Below, in pieces: positions 9,518 to 18,877 of a stretch of DNA of 64,000 nucleotides. Source of the DNA: G963556115 sp963675945 (lineage in GTDB: Bacteria > Planctomycetota > SZUA-567); assembly GCA_963675945.1 (NCBI GenBank), contig OY780932.1, positions 1,178,001 through 1,242,000 on the forward strand, given 5' to 3'. A program made the position numbers and the translations under genes. Every line of letters begins with the position of its first letter. Within the stretch, counting starts at the first letter, position 1. The notes below the pieces were generated by a model. It made no database searches, had not been told where the DNA came from, and was given only the letters and a program-made list of their open reading frames with translations.

Positions 9518-10900
9518 ATGAAAGTATTACGTTGGGGAGTATGCGCACTAGCTGCTCTGCTAATGGCTGCAGGTTCTTCATTCGCTGCTGATTCAGAGAT
9601 TGACGCTATGAAGGCAGCTATGGATAACATGAAGCAGGAAATGGATGCAATGCGCGCTACAATGTCAGCTGAACGCGAAGCAATGCGCGAGAGTGCTGGC
9701 GGTGCTCCAGAAGCACTAAGAACAAAGGGTGGCAACGCTACCGTACGTATTGGTGGTGCAGTAGTTGTACGTTACTACGCTAATTTCAGTAGTAATAATA
9801 TTGATAATTCAACTAATGGTGTAAATAATGTATCAGCTGCTGGCCCAAATAGGGGTGGTGAGTACGCTACAAAGATTGGTTGGACAATGGATACTGCTAA
9901 GATCGACTTTGACGTTCAGATCAATGAAGATCTTTCAGCTTATATTGATATTCGTCCAGACAAATTTGACAAGGCTTACTTCCAGTGGAACAACATTGGT
10001 GGAACAGGACTTGGCGGTCAGATTGGTTATATCGGTATCCCTGGTGGTATGTATTCTGCTAGCTGGAGCCCACAGAACACAGTTCTGATCAATAACCCAT
10101 TCACAAAGACTCTCATGGGTGATGTGCCTAACGCAGCTGGTGTATCTCCAGAAGATGATATCTCTCGTATGGGTGTTAAGCTGTACTATACTTTTGATGA
10201 TCAGGTTAAGATCACAGGTACTATCTATAACCCAGATGGTGGTGATGCTGACTTGTCTGCAATGGAAGGTGGTAGTGCTGTTTCTACAAATGGTAACGTT
10301 CGTAACTACGGTGTTAACCACACACTCATGGTTGAATACAGCCCAGCATTTATGGAAGGTTTGCACTTCTCATTCACATACACTGGTCAGGTAGATGCTG
10401 CTCAGCGCGCTAATTTTGATGACACTATTTACTATACTGCGACAGCAGAACGTGGTACAGGTTACGTACCACAGTTCAACTTAGGTGTTGCTTATGTTGG
10501 TGATAAGTACTCTGTCTGGGTTTCTGGCGACTACACTTACGCTCCAGGATTCTGGTCTAATTCAGGTGCTTTTGCTCTTGATATGGGTGCTAACTACAAC
10601 GTTACAGAGAGATTCTCAGTTGCAGTTGGTGGTGACTATGCCTTCGCAAATTCAGGTAATACAGCATTCAAAGAGGGTATAGTAGGTTATGTTCCTGGTG
10701 TAGGTACAGGTACTGGAAGTGATAACGCTCATGTAACAGCATATGCTGCACGTGTACGTCTCGGTGCTAAGTACACACTATGTAACGGAGTTTGGGTTCG
10801 TGCTGAATATGGTCACACTTGGTACGGTTCAAATATTGCTCATAGATCAGATGTTAAAGGCGCAGATTCATTCGTCTTCGAAACAGGTGTATCTTTCTAA
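9518..10900 (+). CDS. outer-membrane porin-like beta-barrel protein
   Basis: Predicted outer-membrane channel. The ATG at 9518 is chosen because AAGGAG at 9505-9510 lies 7 bases upstream and a normal signal peptide follows (MKVLRWGVCALAALLMA, ending at SSFA). Residues about 24-55 form a Met/Glu-rich heptad segment (EIDAMKAAMDNMKQEMDAM), probably a coiled coil that reaches toward the peptidoglycan, as in porins with an N-terminal periplasmic helix. The rest alternates aromatic and small residues in strand-sized stretches with Gly/Asn turns, and the chain ends in phenylalanine (ETGVSF), the recognition signal for BamA. Codon use is strongly biased (GCT, GGT, ACA), consistent with an abundant product. 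Solute specificity is not evident. Confidence 0.83.
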   Translation: MKVLRWGVCALAALLMAAGSSFAADSEIDAMKAAMDNMKQEMDAMRATMSAEREAMRESAGGAPEALRTKGGNATVRIGGAVVVRYYANFSSNNIDNSTNGVNNVSAAGPNRGGEYATKIGWTMDTAKIDFDVQINEDLSAYIDIRPDKFDKAYFQWNNIGGTGLGGQIGYIGIPGGMYSASWSPQNTVLINNPFTKTLMGDVPNAAGVSPEDDISRMGVKLYYTFDDQVKITGTIYNPDGGDADLSAMEGGSAVSTNGNVRNYGVNHTLMVEYSPAFMEGLHFSFTYTGQVDAAQRANFDDTIYYTATAERGTGYVPQFNLGVAYVGDKYSVWVSGDYTYAPGFWSNSGAFALDMGANYNVTERFSVAVGGDYAFANSGNTAFKEGIVGYVPGVGTGTGSDNAHVTAYAARVRLGAKYTLCNGVWVRAEYGHTWYGSNIAHRSDVKGADSFVFETGVSF

Positions 10901-10939
10901 GAAGTATATGATCTAAAAGCAGTAAAAAAAATTAAAATA

Positions 10940-10978
10940 GAAGGAATCCGCTCTCCGACCGGGTTCCTTCTGTATTTT
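10940..10978 (+). terminator. Rho-independent terminator of porin gene
   Basis: An 11-bp stem with one G-T pair, GAAGGAATCCG at 10940-10950 with CGGGTTCCTTC at 10960-10970, a 9-base loop, followed by TGTATTTT. It sits 40 bases past the stop codon. Confidence 0.8.
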
Positions 10979-11262
10979 AGTATAACAACTAAAAATTTAA
11001 GATGTTTTACAAGTAGTTTGAATTTAGTTTAGGGTTGTGGCGATATTGAAGGTCTTTGTTAGGTAAGTGCTTATAAAAGAGAGAAGCAACAAGTACTCTT
11101 TATACGGGCGTATAGTAAAGTGTGATTGATAATGTAACAATTAAATTATTGTATATAAAGCGGTAATGTTAATCTCAAGTGGTATTTGATTAAGCTATAG
11201 GTGAAAGTATAACGAATAATAAATTTCGCAAATTTAAACCAGCGGTTTGGATATGCTAACTA

Positions 11263-11295
11263 AACGTCCTCCTATCCTGATGATAGGAGGACGTT
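11263..11295 (+). promoter_or_regulatory. hairpin sequestering the transposase ribosome-binding site
   Basis: Perfect 14-bp inverted repeat: AACGTCCTCCTATC at 11263-11276 pairs with GATAGGAGGACGTT at 11282-11295, loop CTGAT. The second arm contains the Shine-Dalgarno AGGAGG (11285-11290), 8 bases before the ATG. A transcript reading in from outside would fold and hide the site. Such protection against read-through expression is known for IS10, IS50 and IS200; here it is inferred from sequence. Confidence 0.7.
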
Positions 11296-11298
11296 GTT

Positions 11299-12603
11299 AT
11301 GAATTCTAGAAATGATTTAAATGTTAATTCTGTATCGTCTGAAAACAGTAGTAAGCTTGAGTCAAAAATTATTCACATCAATGAAAATATGATCAAAGAT
11401 CATCTGGGAAAAATTGTCAAAGGAACAATTGAAGAAACTCTAAACGCTCTACTTGACGAAGAAGCAGATAGATTATGCGGTGCAAAATTGTATGAGCGAA
11501 GTGAGAACAGGGTTGATTATCGTTGTGGTAAGAGAGATAGAACACTACAAACCTCATCGGGTACGGTAAATCTAAAAGTTCCTAAGCTGAGAACTCTGCC
11601 TTTTGACAGTGCAATTATTGAAAGATACAGGCGTCGTGAAAGTAGTGTTGAAGAAGCAATTATTGAGATGTATCTGGCTGGAGTCTCTGTCAGAAGAGTA
11701 GAAGATATTACCGAAGCTCTCTGGGGTGAGAAGGTCAGCGCAGGTACTATAAGTAATCTGAATCAGAAAGCTTATAGCAAGATTGAGGAATGGCGTAAGC
11801 AACCGATCACGGGCAGGTATATCTATGTCGCTTTAGATGGTATGTGGTTTAAACGGTGTTGGAGAAGTGAAGTAAAGAAAGTATCTGTTCTTGTCGTTGT
11901 TGGCATTGATGATGGCTATAGAAGAGTTCTGAGAGTAGCTGAAGGATGTAAGGAGGACAAAGAAAGCGGGCTGACATTTCATAAATACCTGAAAGATCGT
12001 GGACTAAAATCATCTGAACTTGTAACGAGAGATAACTGCCTGAACCTTACAGGCGCTCTTGCAGAGGTATATCCGCAAGCCAATTAGCAACGCTTTACAG
12101 TACACTGGTACAGAAATATTCTGAAAGATGTACCAAAGAACGAGGTCAAGGACGTTGCAGCAATGCTCAAGGAGATCCAGGCGCAGGAGGATAAAGCTGC
12201 TGCTTTGCAGAAACTAGATCTGGTAGTGGAGAAGCTGTATAAGATGAAATTAGATAAAGCTTCTAAGCATGTCGCTGAGAGTGTAGCAGAAACGCTTAGC
12301 TATATGAAATACCCAAGTACTCATTGGAAGAAGATCAGAACTAATAACCCTATGGAACGAGTTATCCGTGAGATTAGGAGGCGAACGAGAGTAATTGGAG
12401 CATTTCCAGATGCTAACAGTGCGCTGATGCTGATTGCGGCTAGGCTTAGGCATATAGCCGGTTTCAAGTGGGGCGTGAAGAGAGATGCAGGGAAATGTGA
12501 AAATTTAGCTTGTAACGAAGAGGAGAACTTTTTGAACAGCAGTGAAAGTAAAGCCTGGTGGCGTCAACTTTATCGGGTTACAACTGCAGAGGCAGAAATT
12601 TAG
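11299..12603 (+). pseudogene. IS256-family transposase interrupted by an in-frame stop
   Basis: DDE transposase. The N-terminal part (11299-12087, 262 codons) contains the DNA-binding region and the first catalytic Asp in VALDGMWFKRC; the second is likely in VTRDNCLNLTG. The reading frame is broken by TAG at 12085-12087, where the family has an aromatic residue (QANxQR). The same frame continues without a gap as QRFTVHWYRNI and through to TAG at 12601-12603, including NNPMERVIREIRRRTRV with the third acidic residue. Total length would be about 434 codons, normal for the family. One base change is enough to explain the break, so the inactivation is recent, or the stop is read through. A second ATG at 12163 could start the C-terminal piece but this alone would not be active. 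Confidence 0.9.
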
Positions 12604-12655
12604 TTTTTTTTTAACCTTCAGAATAAATTTGTGTAACTTTATTGACACGATCAAA

Positions 12656-13166
12656 TAAGTTATTAATATACCACCGACAAGCTGCAAAACGCAGCATACC
12701 AACCTAATAAGTCAATTTGACTTCATAATTAGTGGCATAATCAATTTTAACGGCACATAACTGTATTATAAATTAACAATACATATCATATTGACATGAA
12801 TTGTCAAAATGACAAGTAATAATGGTACAAAATTTACTAGAGACAGTCGCTAAAAATTGTTTTCTTAAAATTTGTAATATCCACAAATCATTTTATAGCA
12901 ACAGATTATTGATACAAAATACACAAGGCACACCTTCTTTGCATAATGTTGGAACAAATTTTGCATACATATTTACGCCAAAAGGCTAATATGCGTACTG
13001 CAGAAAGGAGGAAGACTTGATTTATAATAATTCACCCAACAAATCATCGTACACATAGTAAGCCTACGCTTTAGGCGCGTAAAGTACTGGCTAATTATCT
13101 TTATTGCTGTTATTTATGATAATACTGCAAAAACATTATGTCTACACCTCAATTCAAAGGAAAATT
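12656..13166. other. intergenic region at island border
   Basis: About 510 bases between the IS element and the large island gene, AT-rich. From here the plus strand becomes C-rich. A very strong Shine-Dalgarno (AAAGGAGGAAG, about 13004-13014) precedes a TTG at 13017 opening only a 13-codon frame; it may be a leader peptide or chance. No conserved gene was recognised. Confidence 0.5.
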
Positions 13167-13709
13167 ATGACTAATAACAACTATCGACATAGTATATTTC
13201 AACCAGAATCCACTAATGCCTATTTGGCAGATACTGAACCTGCAACTCATGATTATGAACCCGATTTTTCAACTAATATTCTTGGCTCGGCAGAGGGTGA
13301 CTTTTCAAGCAACGTATCATCTCAAATGTTTCAAAAATCTGAGGAGAGAGCAAGCGACGCAGAAGTGATATATCCCAATGAACATTATCGTGAGCAAGTA
13401 CTGAGAACCGGTAAGCCGGTACAGATTTCTAAGGATCTTCAACAATCAGAATATCATCTTAAAGCTGCGGAAACTGTCAATATGCAACACTTTCCCTACG
13501 AATACCATAACGGAACGCTATATGCCGACACCAAAGCAAAGGCAAAGAATCCGATTTTAGCGCCAAATAGTCAGATACTCAGTATACAACAACCTGATAA
13601 CTCACAATTTATGACCAGCTCTAGCCCAAATTTCACCAATAGCAGCAGCCTAAAAGCTGCAGAGCGTCACCCTGATCTTACTCCACAGGGATGCGTCGAT
13701 CGACTCTAA
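13167..13709 (+). CDS. N-terminal part of large island protein, frameshifted
   Basis: Unrecognised protein of 180 codons. The ATG at 13167 is chosen over one at 13104 because AAAGGAAAATT precedes it. There is no signal peptide; the sequence is polar and disorder-like, rich in Ser, Asn, Gln and Pro. The frame ends at TAA 13707-13709, but the next frame is open from 13654 and runs straight into the 650-codon protein downstream. A single extra base between 13654 and 13707 therefore separates what was probably one gene of about 870 codons. It may be a true mutation, a programmed shift or a sequencing error. No function is assigned to this segment. Confidence 0.6.
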   Translation: MTNNNYRHSIFQPESTNAYLADTEPATHDYEPDFSTNILGSAEGDFSSNVSSQMFQKSEERASDAEVIYPNEHYREQVLRTGKPVQISKDLQQSEYHLKAAETVNMQHFPYEYHNGTLYADTKAKAKNPILAPNSQILSIQQPDNSQFMTSSSPNFTNSSSLKAAERHPDLTPQGCVDRL

Positions 13710-13827
13710 CACAACGTCTGGCGAGAAGCAACACCTACTGAGTGGCCTCTCTACCAATATTACATCCCGCCCGAAGAAGACAGTCAGGCGTTACTCTCCC
13801 CGCACCAATGAGATCATTGAGATAGAG

Positions 13828-15780
13828 ATGCCGGATACCGCCAGTTCTGACCAAACAAGTGTTCAGCCTCCAAGTGCAGGGTTACCCTTACGTGCTTTTA
13901 ACGACCTTACCCGTCAATCTGCTTCAGAGGCGCATTATAATATCTATGTTCCTATAACCGCGCTTCAAAGTCCACCTGAATCCTTTCAGCAATATCTCTT
14001 CACCAGAAAAGTAAACGAGGAAGACTTCACGAAACTCGTCGACTTTGAGTACATGGTGAATACAGGTGGATCCCTTACCCGAGCTACACCCCAAGAGCAT
14101 AAGTCTGCTGTTGCTGCTGCCTTCAATGTTATTGAGAGTTATCATAATAATGAAAGAAGTAAAGCTCATAACAGAATTAATGAAGAGTATATTCCTACTT
14201 CCGCCCTGCTCACAAATGCCTTAAATAATATCGCTTATGATTATGCTCCCAGGAGATTTTCCCAAAAAACTGGTAGCCCCGCCACTAGGGCAAAACCCAT
14301 GGCCCGTATCAGTATACGCGGCATACGTCATGTCGCTGGCGAGATATTCGATAAAATTATTACAAGTATTCGCCATACAACTGAGTATAACCTGAATCCA
14401 TTCCTGCAGGATCTCTCCAAGGACGAGGTTATCGCTAAAATGGAAACACAATACAACAACAGTAACCAGCTGATGAATGAACTCGACGTTATAGCTGCCA
14501 TTGGTCAGGAAATTGCCAGCATATTACCGGATCCTGACCTGGAATTTGCCGTAACCTGCAATCGAGACTCTTTTTGGACAGCAGCGGGATTTCAATCTGA
14601 AAAAGCCATACGCAACCGGGAAAAATTCTTGAACCAGTATAATCCTAACCGCAGTGCCACCGACATAGCTACAACTATTAGCGAGCGCTGGCAGATTTCA
14701 GAAAATGATATAACTGATACTGAGAGGGAGAAACTCACATATGTAATAGCTCAATCACTGGCTGCTAATTCCGGCATACCATTGGAAAAAGCCAGAGCAT
14801 TGCTCCACACCGGGCAGACATATCTCTCTTTCTCAAATTCTGAAAGTAATATGCAACTAACGCGCAAGTCTGACTTTGGCGAAGAAGGCGACAAAATAAT
14901 GCGCAAATACTTGACATTAATTCAGAATAATAAAGAACTCGGCGTGCTGATCGAAAAATGCCCGGTAAAACTCCAGAATTTTGCCATTGCCGCAGTATTC
15001 GCTCAGGACGCTGCTGCAAACTGGTTAACAGTAGAAAAACAGGAAAATTCCTTCTATACCGGCTCACACTGTATCCTGAAACTCTTAAAGAGTATACCGC
15101 AGATGTCTATGGAAGACCTGAAACAGACCTTTCCGGACTCCTTCACCCCCAACCGGTCAGACGCGGATACGCGTAAAATCCTGATCTATAACTCCCGTTT
15201 ATATACCCAGCATTGGGAAGAAATGAGCCGAATTGCGAGCTATACCTGTGACGTTCAACACGGAATTATCTCCCATTCCAATATCCTGACCAATATCCAG
15301 AAAGAAGGCTATACCTATGCCGCCCTTATCTTCCCGGAATTGGATCAACATATCGAGTATCTCGACAAGCGGGCGGAGGAGGTCAACAAACGCCAAAGCA
15401 CCTCGGTGTGCATTCTCGGCAATCTCACCAAGGATTACTTCCTCGATGCGCTCCTGATCCTTAAAGGCGGAGCCGGGGGCAAAGCAGGTAAAGTCCTCAA
15501 TCAGGTGCTGGCTGCACGCGAAGGCCTCACCGATTACTATCAATACCTTGCAGCAACCCGCAAAGCCAAGCGCGAGGGCAAATCCTGGCAACAGATCACC
15601 GCTGAAGGCAATCAAAAACTTGTTGAGATCTATGGTATAAAACTAAGTGGCCATTGGGGTGGGAAGATTGGTGCTATAAAAATAGGAAAAGGAAAATATG
15701 CAAATAACCTTGGTGAAACCATTACCACTATTGAAGCCAAAGAAACTGTTAAAACCTATAAAGCACGTGATAATAAGTAA
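13828..15780 (+). CDS. large island protein, main part; toxin-like modular layout
   Basis: Unrecognised 650-residue protein (its frame is open from 13654). ATG at 13828 has no good ribosome-binding site, which supports its being the continuation of the frame starting at 13167. No signal peptide or membrane segments. It is mostly helical with many short charged segments. From about residue 498 the sequence (15318 onward) is repeated downstream: ALIFPELDQHIEYLDKRAEE, a hydrophobic glycine-rich patch DALLILKGGAGGKAGK, and a helical REGKSWQQITAEGN block. The last 50 residues differ between copies apart from the final TITTI and ARDNK. A conserved core with a variable tip, plus downstream copies lacking starts, is the layout of polymorphic toxin genes; no toxin fold is recognised, so that role is inference only. 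Confidence 0.65.
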   Translation: MPDTASSDQTSVQPPSAGLPLRAFNDLTRQSASEAHYNIYVPITALQSPPESFQQYLFTRKVNEEDFTKLVDFEYMVNTGGSLTRATPQEHKSAVAAAFNVIESYHNNERSKAHNRINEEYIPTSALLTNALNNIAYDYAPRRFSQKTGSPATRAKPMARISIRGIRHVAGEIFDKIITSIRHTTEYNLNPFLQDLSKDEVIAKMETQYNNSNQLMNELDVIAAIGQEIASILPDPDLEFAVTCNRDSFWTAAGFQSEKAIRNREKFLNQYNPNRSATDIATTISERWQISENDITDTEREKLTYVIAQSLAANSGIPLEKARALLHTGQTYLSFSNSESNMQLTRKSDFGEEGDKIMRKYLTLIQNNKELGVLIEKCPVKLQNFAIAAVFAQDAAANWLTVEKQENSFYTGSHCILKLLKSIPQMSMEDLKQTFPDSFTPNRSDADTRKILIYNSRLYTQHWEEMSRIASYTCDVQHGIISHSNILTNIQKEGYTYAALIFPELDQHIEYLDKRAEEVNKRQSTSVCILGNLTKDYFLDALLILKGGAGGKAGKVLNQVLAAREGLTDYYQYLAATRKAKREGKSWQQITAEGNQKLVEIYGIKLSGHWGGKIGAIKIGKGKYANNLGETITTIEAKETVKTYKARDNK

Positions 15781-15800
15781 GGCTACTCCCTAAAAACACA

Positions 15801-15839
15801 ACTGTCAACTGCCATCATTCATCATTGGCGGTTGACAGT
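15801..15839. terminator. stem-loop between convergent genes, unit 1
   Basis: A 14-bp inverted repeat with one G-T pair, ACTGTCAACTGCCA at 15801-15814 and TGGCGGTTGACAGT at 15826-15839. It lies between the converging genes and may act as a two-way terminator, although no strong T run follows. Confidence 0.5.
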
Positions 15840-16949
15840 AAATCATCTAAATACTCCTGAAAAACAGAAAATCCAGCATCAATTGCTTTGTTATAATATT
15901 CTTGAGCTAAATCATAATTCACCTCAACCCCATAGCCCATTTCATACATCAAGCCTACATAGCCATTAGCAGCAGCATCACCAGCACTAATAGCCTGCTT
16001 AAAATATGACATAGCTTTTTCATAATCTTGATTAACAACATAGCCATTCATAAATACTAACCCAAAATCTATTAATACCTCGCTAGCCCCCATTTTATTT
16101 GCCTCATTGAACAGCTCCAACGCTTTTTGATAATCTTTCTCTACTCCAATCCCAAGTAATAACACCTTCCTAAATATGCTGTTATCGCAGGGTCTTCAAC
16201 TTCCTTATTATATTCCTTAGCCCAATGCACACCTTTAACATAGTCCTGTTCCACCCCGTGACCTTCTAAGTACATTGTTCCAACAATAAGCTTCGCCTCA
16301 ACAAATCCCTGCTCCGCGGATTTCATAGACCAATAAAATGCCGTGTCATAATCCTGCTCTACCCCGTCCCCCTGATAATAAATATCTCCCAGATAATACT
16401 GAATATATTGATCAGTAGACTCACCTCCAGCCACGCCACAAACTCATCCATATCCTCCGGCTCATATTCACCCAACTTTCTCAAGCCAGCAAGCAAAAGA
16501 GTAGCGTTGGCTTTATACAGAGTATTATTTCTGATACCACGTTCCGCCCCCTCAATTATCTTAGCGATATTATCTCCGTGATACACCCCGTCAACATACA
16601 TATACCCCAGCATTACATAACCAAAATCATACCCCTGTTCCGCCGCCCTAGAGTAATAATATACCGCCTTCTCGGTATCCTGCGGGATCTGCCTGCCCAG
16701 ATAATAAATACCTCCAACCGCAGTCATCGCTCCCGTATCACCACTCTCCGCTAGCGGAATAAAACGCGCGAGAAGCTCTTCATCACTTACCTTGAGGTTA
16801 GCCAGATCATCGGTAAGAATATACATCAACAATTCTCTATTGATTCGCGTATCTTCCTTCAAGCGCTCCAGATCCAGCGCTTGTACCCGCCCCACCCCAG
16901 GCAGCATCAAGCTACACACCAGCACCAGCCACGCCACACTATTTTTCAT
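15815..16949 (-). pseudogene. Sel1-repeat exported protein, broken by two frameshifts
   Basis: Decayed copy of the intact Sel1-repeat gene at 17549-18793. Start at 16949 (ATGAAAAATAGTG, with GGAG upstream) and signal peptide as in the intact copy. The first frame runs to about 16420, the second covers about 16430-16150, the third about 16160-15815; the breaks are near 16425 and 16155. The first 180 codons are nearly identical to the intact copy (for example DLERLKEDTRINREL). After that the Sel1 repeats diverge clearly and one or two repeats fewer are present. Sel1 repeats are helical solenoids that bind proteins. Its convergence on the toxin-like gene is repeated in unit 2. Confidence 0.8.
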
Positions 16950-17033
16950 CCCTGACTCCAAGCTCATAGCAATTAAACAATATTATTCAGTATACACAAT
17001 ATTACCGGACAGGCAACAAGAATTAACCACTCG

Positions 17034-17516
17034 TGCCGCCCTTATCTTCCCGGAATTGGATCAACATATCGAGTATCTCGACAAGCGGGCGGAGGAGGTC
17101 AACAAGCGCCAAAGCACCTCGGTACGCATTCTCGGCAATCTCACCAAGGATTACTTCCTCGATGCGCTCCTGATCCTCAAAGGCGGAGCCGGCGGCAAAG
17201 CAGGTAAAGTCCTCAATCAGGTGCTGGCTGCACGCGAAGGCCTCACCGATTACTATCAATACCTTGCAGCAACCCGCAAAGCCAAGCGCGAGGGCAAATC
17301 TTGGCAACAGATCACCGCTGAAGGCAATCAAAAACTCGTTGAGATCTATGGTATAAAACTAATGGCCATTGGGGTGGGAAGATTGCAAAAAGTGCTACAA
17401 ATAAAGCTAAATTTTCTCCCATTAAAAAAGCGATAATTACCGACGGAGCAAGTACCATTACCACTATTGGAACGAAAGAAGCTACTAAAGCCAATAACGC
17501 ACGCGATAACAAGTAA
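17034..17516 (+). pseudogene. orphan C-terminal cassette of large island protein, unit 2
   Basis: Copy of the last 150 or so codons of the large island protein without a start of its own; the open frame upstream merely runs antisense through the Sel1 gene. The core is almost identical to 15318-15650. After GIKL one base is missing (AACTAATGG against AACTAAGTGG in unit 1, near 17363), which diverts the frame to a stop at 17436. With that base restored the frame reads on to ARDNK and the stop at 17514-17516, with a different stretch of about 20 residues before TITTI. It looks like a silent, alternative C-terminal end. Confidence 0.75.
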
Positions 17517-17534
17517 GGCTACTCCCTAAACATT

Positions 17535-17573
17535 ACTGTCAACCGCCATCACTCATTATTGGCGGTTGACAGT
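17535..17573. terminator. stem-loop between convergent genes, unit 2
   Basis: Perfect 14-bp inverted repeat, ACTGTCAACCGCCA at 17535-17548 with TGGCGGTTGACAGT at 17560-17573, loop of 11. It overlaps the last codons of the Sel1 gene and is the counterpart of the stem-loop at 15801-15839. Confidence 0.55.
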
Positions 17574-18793
17574 AAATTATCAAGATTTTTTTTTGATCCC
17601 TCATCTCCACCCGCTACCGCTATCTTGTAATACTCAATCGCTTTATCCTTATCCGGCTCTACCCCACACCCCATTTCATACATTACCCCAAGCATCCCTG
17701 CCGCAGCGGCATTACCATCTTGATACGCTACTTCAAAAAGCTCTTTTGCGGTGTTATAATCTTGCTCTACCCCATACCCGTTAAAATACAAATACCCCAA
17801 ATCGCCAGCAGCTTCAAGCTCTCCCGCAGCATAAGCCTCCTTGTACAGCCTGAAGGCTTCTTTATCATTCTTTTCAACCCCCTTACCTAAATAATAGCAC
17901 CTCCCTAAAAACAATTTTGCTATTGGATCACTACCAACTGCCAAATACTTCTTCAGCCAATACGCAGCCTGTACATAATCCTGCTCTACCCCAAAACCTC
18001 TATAATACAATAAACCGGAATACAGTTCCCCCTCGGCAACTCCCTGTTCTGCAGCTTTATGAAACCAAAAAAAAGCTTGTACGAAATCTTGCTCTACCCC
18101 AAAACCATCAAAATACAACACACCTACATTAAATTCCGCATTGTCAAATCCCTGCTTTGCAGATTTCATAGACCAATAAAATGCCGTGTCATAATCCTGC
18201 TCTACCCCGTCCCCCTGATAATAAATATCTCCCAGATAATACTGAATATATTTATTATCAGGCTCATCCTCCAGCCACGCAACAAACTCGTCCATATCCT
18301 CCGGCTCATATTCACCCAACTTTCTCAAGCCAGCAAGCAAAAGAGTAGCGTTGGCTTTATACAGAGTATTATTCCTGATACCACGTTCCGCCCCCTCAAT
18401 TATCTTAGCGATATTATCTCCGTGATACATCCCGTCAACATACATATACCCCAGCATTACATAACCAAAATCATACCCCTGTTCCGCCGCCCTGGAGTAA
18501 TAATCTGCCGCCTTCTCGGTATCCTGCGGGATCTGCCTGCCCAGATAATAAATACCTCCAACCGCAGTCATCGCTCCCGTATCACCACTCTCCGCCAGCG
18601 GAATAAAACGCACGAGAAGCTCTTCATCACTTACCTTGAGGTTAGCCAGATCATCGGTAAGAATATACATCAACAATTCTCTATTGATCCGCGTATCTTC
18701 CTTCAGGCGCTCCAGATCCAGCGCCTGTACCGGCCTCACCCCGGACAGCATCAAGCTACACACCAGCACCAACCACACCACACTATTTTTCAT
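17549..18793 (-). CDS. exported Sel1-repeat protein
   Basis: Intact 414-residue protein. ATG at 18793 is chosen because GGAG lies 6 bases before it; a TTG at 18805 is less likely. A signal peptide (MKNSVVWLVLVCSLMLSGV) ends at VQA near residue 25, so the product should be periplasmic or surface-bound. A helical region follows, then about seven Sel1-like repeats of 36 residues from residue 70 on, recognisable by Y-x-x-G-x-G-V-x-Q-D-Y and A-x-x-W/Y-x-x-K-A patterns. Sel1 repeats are protein-binding solenoids, and some family members serve as immunity or adaptor proteins. Given its coupling to the cassette at 17034-17516, a partner or immunity role is possible but unproven; convergent orientation is not usual for toxin-immunity pairs. 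Confidence 0.88.
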   Translation of the reverse strand: MKNSVVWLVLVCSLMLSGVRPVQALDLERLKEDTRINRELLMYILTDDLANLKVSDEELLVRFIPLAESGDTGAMTAVGGIYYLGRQIPQDTEKAADYYSRAAEQGYDFGYVMLGYMYVDGMYHGDNIAKIIEGAERGIRNNTLYKANATLLLAGLRKLGEYEPEDMDEFVAWLEDEPDNKYIQYYLGDIYYQGDGVEQDYDTAFYWSMKSAKQGFDNAEFNVGVLYFDGFGVEQDFVQAFFWFHKAAEQGVAEGELYSGLLYYRGFGVEQDYVQAAYWLKKYLAVGSDPIAKLFLGRCYYLGKGVEKNDKEAFRLYKEAYAAGELEAAGDLGYLYFNGYGVEQDYNTAKELFEVAYQDGNAAAAGMLGVMYEMGCGVEPDKDKAIEYYKIAVAGGDEGSKKNLDNLLSTANNE

Positions 18794-18877
18794 CCCTGAC
18801 TCCAAGCTTATAGCAATTAAACAATATTATTCAGTATACACAATATTACCGGACAGGCAACAAGAATTAACCACTCG

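Larger units (their letters stand above)
11263..12655 (+). mobile_element. IS256-family insertion sequence, degenerate
   Basis: Insertion sequence carrying one transposase gene of the IS256/Mutator family. Limits are approximate. The right end probably lies in the stretch after the stop codon, where GTGTAACTTTATTGACAC at 12631-12648 resembles family terminal repeats. A matching left repeat was not found with confidence; the best partial match is near 11129-11160, which would put the left end upstream of 11263. A strong inverted repeat immediately before the gene is listed separately. The element marks the left border of the island at 12.7-19.0 kb. Confidence 0.75.

Noticed and set aside
9935..10366. 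143-codon frame antisense to the porin gene, and similar long antisense frames under alr, A2M, VorAC and others
   Set aside because: Shadows produced by codon bias in the real genes; no ribosome-binding site or family similarity.
11117..11165. Left terminal inverted repeat of the IS element
   Set aside because: Similarity to the right-end candidate is weak and gapped; not enough to set the left boundary.
13017..13058. 13-codon frame with TTG start after a very strong Shine-Dalgarno
   Set aside because: Too short and no regulatory context; mentioned only in the intergenic entry.
16792..17030. Apparent N-terminal coding region of the orphan cassette
   Set aside because: It is merely antisense to the Sel1 pseudogene; the same effect occurs before unit 3 at 18636.
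18059..18799. 246-codon plus-strand frame opposite the intact Sel1 gene
   Set aside because: Antisense of a gene with clear signal peptide and repeats; low-complexity residues and no start signal.
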